In this document: in pieces, positions 1-10,288 of the stretch
How the letters are laid out: each line of letters opens with the position of its first letter
Numbering within the stretch: the first letter of the stretch is position 1
Source of the DNA: Microthyrium microscopicum
Taxonomy: Eukaryota > Ascomycota > Dothideomycetes > Microthyriales > Microthyriaceae
Direction: 5' to 3'
Assembly (NCBI GenBank): GCA_010405405.1
Contig: MU004244.1
Location: forward strand, 313,895-377,894
DNA length: 64,000 bases
Translations under genes and position numbers: made by a program
Notes under the pieces: generated by a model
What the model saw: only the letters and a program-made list of their open reading frames with translations
Databases searched by the model: none
What the model was told of the DNA's origin: nothing

Positions 1-989
1 CGTTTCCAGCTTCTCTGCCAGGTCATCGAGCTTGCGAAACAGGAGATTGTAGAGGTGATCTTGACTGTGTCGTCAGCGTAAGTACCTGAAATGGTATAAT
101 GTCAAGTTGTATGTCAGTCTGATTCCATTTTAGGGACTTACCCCAGCTACTCTAGCAGAAATTCTCACAGGGGATCAGGGCGGCACAAGCTTCTACGACA
201 TATCACTAGTTGATGGCTACAACCTGGACATGGCTATCTCTTTGATAGACAATGAACAATCTGGGATGCGAAGCGCACTGCCTCCAAATCGGACGAATCC
301 ATCGTGTGTTGCCTCTGTCGCTAATTTTGTCGAAGACGACACCTTTAACCCATACAACACTTCCCAAACAGTATTCCTCGGCACTAACCAAAGTTATCCT
401 CTTGCATTCAATCGCGCTGTCACCCGTCAACAGATTTCTCGTTGGTGCCCGTGGGATCTTCAAGCCTTTCCTCCGACCAAACCTGGCGATGGCGTTTACC
501 CATACCCAGATGACAACATTCAACGACCTGTATTCCAACCTTGCTTCTCACAATGCGGCAAGTACAACGAGCCTCAATACTGCTGCACTGGTGCTTTCAA
601 AGACAGAGGCGCTTGTAAATCCAGTCTTTACACTAATAATGCAAAGAAAATATGTCCTGACGCCTATTCATTCGGTATGTTGTTACTAGACCCCCATAAG
701 GTTCTTTACTAATGCTGTCGTAGCCCATGACGACCAAAAATCCACGTTCACCGTTCAAACGGGTGTTGGATTCCAAATTACCATGTGTCCTGGAGGCAAG
801 AGCACGAAAATTCTGGAAACCGTTAGAAACGTCGCCGCAGCGGAAAAGAAAAACCTTCAACCTCGTTCCGCCGTTGTCAAAAGTCAAGCATCATCAGCCG
901 GTGCGCATGCAGAGAGCTCGACTCCACCTTTCATTCTCTTGACTGGTGCAGCATTGATTGTCGTCGCATGCGTCTTTTCCTCTTTGTAA
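1..989 (+). CDS. Thaumatin-like secreted protein, probably GPI-anchored (5' end outside window)
   Basis: Three exon segments are visible: <1-77, 134-674 and 724-989, with introns 78-133 (GTAAGT..TTTAG) and 675-723 (GTATGT..CGTAG). The spliced frame reads FPASLPGHRACETGDC, then PATLAEI, then YDISLVDGYNLDMAI, then CCTGAFKDRGAC and CPDAYSFAHDDQKSTFTV. This is the typical order of thaumatin/PR-5 landmarks, with many paired cysteines. The protein ends in a Ser/Ala-rich stretch and a hydrophobic tail (FILLTGAALIVVACVFSSL), which resembles a GPI-attachment signal. Fungal thaumatin-like proteins are extracellular; some bind or cleave beta-glucans, but no activity can be read here. The signal peptide and start lie upstream of the window. 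The family call is firm; the GPI anchor is inference from the tail. Confidence 0.9.
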
Positions 990-2343
990 ACGAGATTACG
1001 AGCCACGCAATAGCATCAGTTTCTTTCCCTTGTCCTACATACAAAGCTTGTCTCTTGAACCCAATGGACGGTTGTTTTTGGCTTTCATACATATGATCAT
1101 CAAATCACTCCCCGGCGCAAGGTCATTCCTTCGAGATACCCAGGATAGTTAGCGACTAGATCAACGTAGACATTTGTCGCTTGTCTTCACACCTATACGT
1201 CCTGGAAGACGGGGCATATTCCTAATTGCTAATAGCCTAATCCAGATTTCATTTTATTATTCAAAAGGACACTACGTTTTCCCTACTCCTGATGCAAACT
1301 CATGTGCCTCTCTCCGTTCCTGTCGTACTACCAATGCATTTACCTGGTAGCTCCTACGGCAATCTGAGAGCTTCCCATGCTCCACCCATGTGAAACCATT
1401 GCGATCGAAGTTCTGTGATACCGAGCGGTTATGGTCGTACCTGCTTTCCCCACCTCCAAGCACATGGCATAAACCTCCAGAGTATTATAGGTAACACCGC
1501 GGTACAACATACAAAGCAAACTCCTGCTCGCTGCTGCTGTACATCAACGTATAGAACAAAATTTGGAAGATCGCACGATTCCATGCATGAATTACATTTT
1601 ATTCTGTGATACAGCAGACCTCAGCAACACGAACAGCGCATGAAATCGCGTTACCCAACAATCTAGCAAACCGGGTCTTGCATTTCAACCACCAACTGCG
1701 CATGCCAAAGGGAAGAAATCCGCTGACAATCAGGGGATATCAGAAGCTGCCGAGCTGAGAACTGCAGATACCACTTTTAATCCTGCAGAGTTTTCACAGT
1801 CGCACTTTTTTCACAATTGACCACGCTTTGCCATGTGGATAAATGTATTTTCAGGAGTTTTCATCGAGTAACCGTGAAAACCTGCATGAATTTGTATGGT
1901 AGCCATGTCGGTTGCGATCGGATCGAAAGAATGTGGAGTTGAGCAATATGTTGAGTGTTGCATCGGGCGCATCAGGGAAGAAGCTATTATTAGCGGTATT
2001 GATGCTACAGGTTCTCGATGGACAGCTGTGTAGGGTGGTAGAATGGTAGGCTAGGCTACACGGACCGCACCGCTACCGTCTGCGGACTGGAGGTGTGGTG
2101 ATGTGGTGGTGTGATGGTGTGAAGGAATGTAGCAGGATTGTTGTACGAAGGATCATTGTCTGGTCATGGTGGTTGGGATGGTACAGGGCGATGGATCGAG
2201 GAGGATGTTGTGCTGCGGTGATGTACGGCAGGGGAGGATGTTGAAAGAAAGCAGAATGGTGTATTTAAGTAAGTTGAGATCGCTGATATTGAGGCAGGCA
2301 ACAACTAATTCAAATCAGTAATCCATCAGTTCATTCGTTTACA
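990..2343. other. Intergenic, 1.35 kb
   Basis: I see no gene. The first part should hold the 3' UTR of the thaumatin-like gene. From about 2030 to 2200 the + strand is unusually G/T-rich (runs of ggtgtggtgatgtggtggtg type) just ahead of the cerato-platanin gene, so it is probably promoter sequence. Confidence 0.5.
2262..2269 (+). promoter_or_regulatory. Putative TATA box of the cerato-platanin gene
   Basis: TATTTAAG lies about 75 bases before the ATG at 2344, a normal TATA distance for a short fungal leader. This is a sequence match only. Confidence 0.4.
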
Positions 2344-2805
2344 ATGAAGTTATCTTCCATCCTCTCGTTTGCGTCAGTGACGCTCGCTACTCGTGTTGCT
2401 TGGGATGCGGGTTACGACCCAGCTGACCGCTCTCTTAATGAAGTCGCCTGCTCGAATGGCCAGAATGGTCTCGAAAATACTCATCCAGGGTGGACTGTGC
2501 TAGGCAATATTGCTTCTTTTCCTAATATTGGAGCCTTTCAAGCAGTAGGAGGATGGAATAGTGCCAGTGTACGTTTCTACGAGGATGTCCAAACGATGTG
2601 GTTTGCTAATCTAAGGCAGTGCGGAACCTGTTGGCAGGTATCATATGGAGCTCAAACCCTCTACGTCACTGCCATTGATCATGCTGGCGATGGCGCAGTG
2701 TTGTCGAAGACTGCGTTCAACACGTTGACGGGTGGGCATGCGGATGAGTTTGGAGTGGTGGATGCGTTTATAACGCAGGTCGACAATAGTCTTTGCAGAC
2801 TGTAA
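2344..2805 (+). CDS. Cerato-platanin family secreted protein
   Basis: Small secreted protein of the cerato-platanin family (cell-wall loosening, chitin-oligomer binding, elicitor activity in characterised members). An N-terminal signal peptide (MKLSSILSFASVTLA) is followed by the family landmarks YDPADRSL, VACSNGQNGL, FPNIGAFQAVGGWNS, CGTCWQ, VTAIDHAGDG and VDAFITQV, with the four expected cysteines (ACS, CGTC, SLC). Exons are 2344-2568 and 2620-2805; the 51-nt intron 2569-2619 (GTACGT..GGCAG, branch GCTAAT) gives GWNSAS joined to CGTCWQ, which matches the family. The mature transcript encodes 136 residues. The intron is a multiple of three and stop-free, so unspliced RNA stays open. A TATA-like box sits about 75 bases upstream. 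It lies between a thaumatin-like gene and an AA9 gene, in a block of extracellular proteins. Confidence 0.93.
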   Translation: MKLSSILSFASVTLATRVAWDAGYDPADRSLNEVACSNGQNGLENTHPGWTVLGNIASFPNIGAFQAVGGWNSASVRFYEDVQTMWFANLRQCGTCWQVSYGAQTLYVTAIDHAGDGAVLSKTAFNTLTGGHADEFGVVDAFITQVDNSLCRL

Positions 2806-2938
2806 AGCTTGTGATGACTACCAACTCGGTTCTCTGCATCTTGATACAGCTGCTTCATACTTTCAAATCAAGATAAACTCTTTCAATCAGACATGATCTC
2901 GGCTGGAGCATCTCATTTCTACTGCAAATCATCTCTGA

Positions 2939-3811
2939 CTACCCAATCCGTACAACCGGCCCTCCCGGCGGCTTATACGTCCTGCCACTATCTTTGATGT
3001 ATAAATCGAGCACAAGGCCGCCGCCTGGCGCGCCTGTGTAGCTGTCAGGAAGCTTGATACCCGCTGGCAGCTTTTAGATTTGTCAGCGAGCAGCCAGCTT
3101 TTATAACTCCGGAATTTATGAAAGAAACACTTACAGGGCTACCGTTTCCACTGACTTTGACTTGGATGCAGGCCATATACATCTGAGCCTGTTTTGCGTC
3201 TTTAGACGCCCCATGGAGGGCAATGATTTCGGGTCGAAGGAGGTAATTGCCCGCCGCTACGGAAGGCATGGTGAAGGTCTGCACTCCGCTTTTGCTGATC
3301 AATCGATCCGTTCCATATGTACCTGTGACTTTGTCGTTTCGAGGATCATGTCCGTCTTTGGTCCAGACATCAGATGCAATTTTGACCCAACTGTTTCCGG
3401 TGATATTGCTCGACGGGGCAATGTACACCTGCACAGGACCGTGGTGAGATGGGTCCAGTACTGGATCTCGGTTGTTCTTCATGTCATCGTGGTGCCATAA
3501 AGCTGAAATCTAAAGTCGTTTAGTGTGTCTTCCCAAACTTGGATTTGTGCCTCTTATACCTTATCACCAGCTTTGACGTCAAGCCACACTGGTACCGGTG
3601 TCCCTGGATTGTTGCACGCCATATGTTGATCCCCTAGATATATTGGCTTGTTACTTGACACCTCTCGAATGTATTGAGTTGCCTTCGAGCCAGGCGATCT
3701 TCCATCTCCGCGTGGTGCAGGTTTGTCATTTATTTGGACTTGAAAGACCGTAGTGTGAGCTGCCGCTAACTGAAGGCCAGCAGTAAAGGCCAAAATGAGA
3801 GAGGACTTCAT
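2939..3811 (-). CDS. AA9 family lytic polysaccharide monooxygenase
   Basis: Secreted copper enzyme of the AA9 (formerly GH61) family, which oxidatively cleaves cellulose and related glucans. Exons on the minus strand: 3811-3560, 3509-3135 and 3070-2939; all introns are phase 0, giving 252 residues. A signal peptide of about 18 residues leaves His19 as the first mature residue (AAA|HTTVFQV), the N-terminal His of the copper brace. The second brace His is in DPSHHGPVQVY (about His106), and the axial Tyr is in AQMYMACIQV with the conserved Gln two residues before. The second-sphere His of EIIALH is present. LRPE replaces the more usual LRHE nearby. The last exon supplies the expected C-terminus (LPAGIKLPDSYTGAPGG). 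There is no cellulose-binding module. The active site looks complete; regioselectivity cannot be judged. Confidence 0.93.
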
Positions 3812-5484
3812 GTTTAACGATGAGATGGAGTCAGTAACTTTTCATAAATGAATGTGAGCAAGCTTAAACGCGAATCGTGCGATGGTAGAAGACTCCTCGA
3901 TAGTATGAATATCTCCACCAGCTATCGAGAAGCACCGCGCAGGCATCTTCGATTTAACTTATATCACACCTATGAGAAAAGCAGGAACATATGTTGGAGA
4001 AATCAATCTATCTCAAGAGACATGGCCCGGAGAAATTATTGAGAGGGCTCAATGATACTGCTACCGCATACTGTTATAGGGTGAATGGCCTGAAAAGCAT
4101 GGGTTTGCCCCAGAACTTAATATCAAGCATTTGTCATGACTAGCGGCTTATAATGACTATATCACCAATAAGGCAGCTCAATGGCCGTGGGTGTATCCTT
4201 AATTGCAGCTACGTTTACAAGATTCCATCATTTCTGGCAGTATCTCAATCATGCATGGCAAAAATCAAAGTGGTTGAGCTCACTATCTTTGATGAAATAG
4301 AGCTCATTTTCTTCATGAGCTTACCCTCTGATTTTGACATTTACCAAGTCGAATCGTCTTCGTCCCGAACCAGCAGAGGTGTTACTCCGCATCATGTTTT
4401 GGGATTATCATGGGTCCTATGTTAATTTAAGGAAGCATTGTATTCGGGTCCAAATGCAGACCAAAGAAAGCCAGAGTGTGTCTATATAGTACGCTGCTCT
4501 ATTACATATCAAAGCTTGCTGAAAAGCCTTCCACACTCACAGCTTGAACCTCTTTCAAATACACAGAGGAACAATTGTTCAGACATCACTGCATCATAAC
4601 GAAGCTGTTCTGGGCATTATTGGTATCATTGCCTTCCGAAAGAATTCGCTACTATTCCCGCTTGACCATTAAGTACCTGATTCGGTTACTCCATTATTGT
4701 ATCTGACTATTGGCCACAGAAATTTAGTTCAATCTCAGCGTTGACGGCAGCATAGCTAGTGAATAACAATCCTGGATCATCATGACCATAAATCACTAAC
4801 TCGAAAGTCGTATCAGCAAGTCTTAATCCATACAGTCATCATAACGAGGTCACCACAAATGGGTGTGCCTAAAGCACAACTGGCACAAATCGAACCTCAC
4901 AAGAAGTGCACCAGAGAGTGGATTCATAATGCTGCCAAAGCACCACGCGATAGCGTGTGAAGCAATCGACTGTAGCACAAGTAACTCTATGAGAGACGTT
5001 ATTTCTCTGCTTTGAAATGCTATTGATAGAAGCCATTCTGTATTGCATGCGGCCGAATTAAGGTTTCGGGAGCAGGCTTTGGCTGTAGGGCCAAAGGTTA
5101 AAACCCCAGGCTTTCGCTCAAAAATGCGACCCAAAAGGCGACCCAAAAGGCCGTTCATCAGTGACAGTACCGGGAACTTGGTTAATGAAAGCACAGCACT
5201 GACATGGCAGTGAAAAGCTTATTCCTTTGGCAATACTCGCCTGCATAGACAGAACTGCCAGTATAGCTCAGTTTGGATTCCTCTGATGAGACCCGAATAC
5301 ACGTTGATCGATCTTGCGAAGCGACATACTGGGAGCAGGTTTAGCACTTTTCCAGCCTTGTCAACTAAATAGAATATCTTTTTAGACACTAGAATCCGGA
5401 ATTTGTGCAGCGAGGCACACCATTTTTGCAATTCATAGATGCCACGTAGTATCGCCTTTGTAATCGTGTATCGCCATTCTGATG
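3812..5484. other. Intergenic, 1.67 kb
   Basis: No convincing gene. Short open frames around 4150-4430 and 4850-5530 show no recognisable domain and no spliced continuation. A perfect tandem duplication of a 12-mer (gcgacccaaaag) lies at 5126-5149. The stretch contains the shared 5' side of the AA9 gene and the 3' side of the next gene. Confidence 0.4.
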
Positions 5485-8316
5485 CTATAATAGACATGAT
5501 ATGCAGCCTATACAGACAGAGAGACATGCCATGAAAAGATCTGGTCTTATTCCAAATCCTCCACTTTTCCTTGATGCTTGGGGCTGGTTGTTTACTCCTA
5601 CCGTTGCTGAATCATTTGACCCCGAAGAGGGATATTTGTTATTGCTGTCACCTCCTAACACAACGGCCGATGGCTTAAGAACTTTAGATGACTGTCCAAC
5701 GGGCTCTCGCATGATAGAGGGCTGAATGGTCTGCGAATCTACCACCAGCTGCCCAGCCACGCCTACGAAGACGCTGATACCAGAGCCAAGCATGACTTTG
5801 CTGCCGGGATCAACTATTATATCCCCAATAGTATAGCTGCCGTCATCATTAAGCACCGCAGTCATTCGTGAACCGCTCGGCGCTACAAAGTTCACGCCAG
5901 GAGCCCCTGTCAAAGCCTCATTAAATGACAATGCTTTCCAGTCTATTGATAAACCTCTGTCTAGATCGATGGACACGGTTGTTCCATCAAGAAGCCTTGC
6001 TGGTGAGGCGTCATGACTGATCAATTGCCCACCTACGTTGAATGTTCCCCCTTCGAAGCCCCATACCACCACGGGAGCACCATTCTTGTCAATGAACGTT
6101 GCCATCTGCGGTCTAGACTTAGAACCAGAGGAAACTGAGGACTGCGAGCCGCCTGGTATTGTTGATGGAAAGCTCAGTACGTGCTCATCGTCGTCCTTGT
6201 CTACTGGTCTAGCGGTTGCTCGCGGGAGGAAACCCAGTAGATTATTTGCGCTTTGTCCTGGTAAGGCCTGAGCAGTGCCAAGTAGAGAATTTTCTGCCAG
6301 CTTAGGCATATCTTGAGAGAAATGCTGAGATGATGAGAGACCATGAGTGCTTCGGAGCGGTGAATTTATCCTAGTTGAGGTTGTTGAATGTGGGATAATG
6401 GGGCCAGCTAAATCTTCAGGCCCATGAATATTCACTGGATCTATAGTTCTTACTGGATCATCGATTCCTGATTCAAGTGTCAGAGATACTAATTCTCCGC
6501 CAGTTCAATGTTCCATCTCATCTTACCTTCGTAATCAAAATTGCACGATGCCCACTCAGGAAACATCTTTGTGAGTATCGTTGGAAAGGCTATTCTGACC
6601 CCCTTGTTTTTGAGGATGTACTGGCAATCCGTATGTAAAGCACCACCGAGGCCACAGTAATTGGATGAGAATGCGCTCACCGGATAGGGCCACTTTACAC
6701 CGGCAAAGTTCACTGGCAATGTTGTACGAAGCCAGGCGTTCTTTCGAATACTCGAAACGTCTTCCGACTTCATAGTCAACAGAAGGTCTGTTACACACCA
6801 TGGATCCCTAACTATAACGTCGTGACGATAGCGAGTACCATTGCTTTTTGGATCCCAGTCATCCAAGTCACCCCTATAATCCTCAGTAATCAAAGCCCCA
6901 TTGGCGCATGGCGCATTTTCTTCGTTCAATGGCGCATATGGCGACTTGCTAAAACGGCCTGCGATCTGTTAATGTAAACGCATAGCAGAAAAATAGAGAC
7001 ATATGACAGCGGAAAAGGTGCTTGGCAGATCAGGTATGTTTCTTGTTGAATTCACAACCAGAGTCCTCCACTAGATGGTGACAAAGTGCTACAGTGCCAA
7101 TAATCAAAAAAATACGAGACAACTTTGCTTCTCGCACGATGCTGGTGAGAATGTTGGAATAGAACATTAGAGAGAACTTACTGCCGTTGTGCTTCAGCAT
7201 GGCGCCTACTCCAATTCTATCGATGTGAAAATATACTCGGTCCATTCTCACGGTTGCTAGCCTTGTAATCGTTTTGGTCGACTCGAACTCTACTGATGGA
7301 TTATTATCGGGGCCTATTAAAGTCCATGGCGGAATTTCTTTGTACGTGAGGTTGAGCCTTCCGTATGTGGATGTTTCTTCTGAAAGCAATTAGTGATGGA
7401 GGCTTGCCAGTGTGTGAAGGCCTACCATCAAGATTTGCTCTATTGGTAACAATTGGTGGTAATGGCGCGCATAGATCTGCTACTGGCGGTGGAGGAGAGT
7501 ACCATAGGTCGACATTCTTGGCGTGGATATTACATTGATCACTATCGTCTTTCATATCAATCCAACTCTCCACACATTTGGGCACGTCCCAAGCGTGGTC
7601 ATCAGCAGCGTCTTTGTCTGTCCAAGCTGTTTTAGCTTCATATCTACTTTCCAACGACTGGTAGCGCGTCCGATGAAGAGAAAAGAGATAGTCGCAGTCA
7701 TCTAGCGAGTATTCGCAATTATTGATAGCAATAGCAGTCCAGATATTAGAACCATTCGAGATACGTGGCGTTGGATCGGGGCTTTGCGTTGCCGTTTCTT
7801 TGGAGCCGGTCCAGGCGATATATGTATGTTTTCCTCCACAAGTCACGACATAAGTCGAATACAAGCCATTCAGATCACTAGCGTCGGGTGCGCGTTCTTC
7901 GTAGCCCCGGTATGTATAAAGGCGGCTCCAGACTTTTGACATGACTGATGAACAACACGTTGCGTATTGAGTGCCCGAGCCAGTCGAGTCAAGAAAACTA
8001 CAGTTTCCCGAGGTAACATTCGGATATATAATTGTGCTCGGTCCAGTATAGTTCTCGGGGATATTCTGGATGAAGGCTGTAACATTATAGATACTGTTTG
8101 GAGGCGCCGTGATGGCTGCTGGCCTTGGTATATCTAAAGATACCGAAGTTGAATCAAGACGTGGAGGTAACTTGTTATCGCTTATTGTTGATTTGGCTTC
8201 CTCTGATGCTAACACTGGATTAGCCTGAGCAACTCAACAGTATAACGATCAATCTTACAGTTCCATCCTTGGGCAATGACGAGCCCAATAAAGAGAGATG
8301 TACAAAGTTTATACAT
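5485..8316 (-). CDS. Large secreted, probably surface-anchored protein of unknown function
   Basis: I do not recognise this protein. Minus-strand exons: 8316-8259, 8208-7426, 7379-7182, 6958-6527 and 6467-5485; introns are 50, 46, 223 and 59 nt and every junction keeps phase, giving 817 residues. The start was chosen because the first exon gives a clear signal peptide (MYKLCTSLFIGLVIAQG). Residues about 20-490 are Cys-, Trp- and N-glycosylation-site-rich (for example YNVTAFIQNIPENYTG, CCSSVMSKVWSRLYTYRGY). A Ser/Pro linker follows, then about 180 residues of short beta-type repeats (GGTFNVGGQLISHDASPARL, DGTTVSIDLDRG, DGSYTIGDIIVDPGS). It ends in a hydrophobic segment, LFMACLSVCIGCISCLL. The architecture is common among ascomycete wall or GPI proteins. 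The 223-nt intron is longer than its neighbours and might hide a small exon. Confidence 0.7.
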
Positions 8317-8987
8317 TTGGCGGCGCGAATATGGGGCCTAACTGAATCATCCATCAAGTCAATAGCTGAGGCCAAAATGAATAATGGTCTGAGAAGTTTT
8401 GTAAGACGATATTCCAACACAAAACCGAGCAAGAAGGATCCAGTAGCGCCATGTGCTTCTTATAAGAACTATTCATGTTTTAATTAGGCCCTGTTTAATC
8501 AGTTCTACCTCGCCGCAATCGTGGCAAGGTTGTGATTCCCATTTGGGTCAATTTACATAACCACATCCTTCCAGATAGATTAAGTGGTCAGAAAAACGGC
8601 CACAAGAATCTCATTCCATTAAGCATCCACCCATATCATCTGAGTGTTTTCACAACAATCTTGACTTTCTAGTCGAAGAGCGGTTAGGTGCGTGGCTTTT
8701 ATAAGGGCGGAGGGTCCGACGTACGTCGCACTTTCATGTCATAACGAGCTTGATACACGAGATTTTCTTTGGCACCAGCAGTATAGTCCTGATTTGAAGG
8801 TTATTACTACTGAAATCAAGTACATAAACACATATAACAAAATCTGCACAGCTCTGCTTTTCGCTATTTGGCACTACGCCTCAAAATCTCTTGCACCCTT
8901 TCCTCCTCCACCGTATTCGAGCCTCTGGAACTCATCATGTAACAAATTATACGGTGGAGTCCCTCTGCATGAAGATTCTTGGAAGGG
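8317..8987. other. Intergenic, 0.67 kb
   Basis: Upstream region of the large secreted protein gene and 3' side of the next minus-strand gene. A short open frame on the plus strand (8692-8991) has no recognisable domain. Nothing else seen. Confidence 0.4.
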
Positions 8988-9852
8988 CTAATCATCGCAG
9001 TCGCATTTCACTGGAGGCGACACCCGAGCAGCACGTCGGAGCCATCTGAGCCAGCTCCTCTTAGCTGAGGCCACTGGATAAAGAGTCGTGACCGTCGTCT
9101 GGTTTCCAGCAGTCACAGTCACCGTGTTCCCAAGCAAGGGATTTGCGCAACAACTCTGACTCTGAGCAAATGTAGTATTGGTGACATTATTGAACAAGCT
9201 CAAAGCCGTCGTTGTGCTGTTGATTACCACTGCACCAGTAGGTAGTCCAGTGATGTTAACTTGGCCTCCATTTCCAACAACAGTGCCATTAGCCAAGGCA
9301 GTCGTACCATTAGCGAGTGGTGTCCCTGGAACTGTGACGTTTGCTGCTGCTGCTGCGGCTTGATTGACTGCCGTCGTGAGAGCAGAAGTTGTGTTGCCAA
9401 GTACAGTGCCGGTTACATTGGCAAGGCCAGTCGTCACTCCAGTTGTCAAGTTTGTGAGGCCTCCAGTCAAACCACCAATAATGCCAGTCAGTCCTGAAGA
9501 TGTATTGGTGGCTGTTGTTGTAACGTTGGTCAAGGTCCCGGTAGCACTGGAATTGTCAGTATAGGCTCATAATATGAAATGCTGAGTTAATCAACATCAT
9601 TCTTAGACAGTTGACAGTTTGCTGAAAAACCATTTCAAGGCATCTCGGCATGATGACAATTCCCCAATTCATCGATTGTATCCGCCTCGAGGATGTTTTT
9701 ACACCGAAGACTCACTTTGTTAATGCTCCCGTCGTCGAGTTCAGCGTTCCAGTAATGTTCGTCAATGTGCCGGTGAGCCCCTGTGGCATTGGTAATGGCG
9801 AGGCAATGGCAGAGCCTGCCAAACAAGCTACGAGATACGCTTGCGAGAGCAT
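8988..9852 (-). CDS. Small secreted Thr/Asn/Gly-rich low-complexity protein
   Basis: Not a recognised family. Minus-strand exons 9852-9716 and 9546-8988 are joined across a 169-nt intron (GTGAGT..TTCCAG) with correct phase, giving 231 residues. The first exon encodes a signal peptide (MLSQAYLVACLAGSAIAS). The body is built of short degenerate repeats of the form LTNxTGTL / LTGGLTNLTTG / LANGTTALANGT, with many N-x-T sequons, then a CC pair, and a basic, Cys-containing tail ending CDCDD. The ALTN|ATGTLTN junction restores the repeat, which supports the splice. It is probably an extracellular, heavily N-glycosylated protein. The long intron could hold another small exon. Confidence 0.6.
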
Positions 9853-10288
9853 TTTAGGTGTATTTAGCCAAAGGAGGAGGCTTATATGACTGGAAACTTT
9901 GGACTATTAGTATTTTCAGCCATCGTACTCAATGGATGTACATACCTGCTAACCAATACCCAACGATGCAACTGACCCAGCCCAGAAGAGTAACAGGAAC
10001 AAGATGATCAGAACAATGGAAATCAAAAAGCCTAGGTGGATTACTTTGCTCTACATGTGAATAGAGTCTTCAATTGTATCTGCCAGCTGTTCCATGCTTT
10101 TCTGGACCCAAGCCAGACCATTGCTAGTCAGCTCTGATAGTGCGCCAGGGAATGCCGCGGATTGAGCTGCAATGTTTGATATTGGTATTCTTGTGGGGTA
10201 TAGCTACGAACAATCAAGAATTCTGAGCTGATGCTAATTCAAATAAGGTGCTGCTGATGCCGCTGATGCTAGATGGAGCCCATATGGT
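9853..10288. other. Intergenic, 0.44 kb
   Basis: Spacer between two minus-strand genes; should contain the promoter of the Thr/Asn-rich protein and the 3' UTR of the DENN protein gene. No gene seen. Confidence 0.4.
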
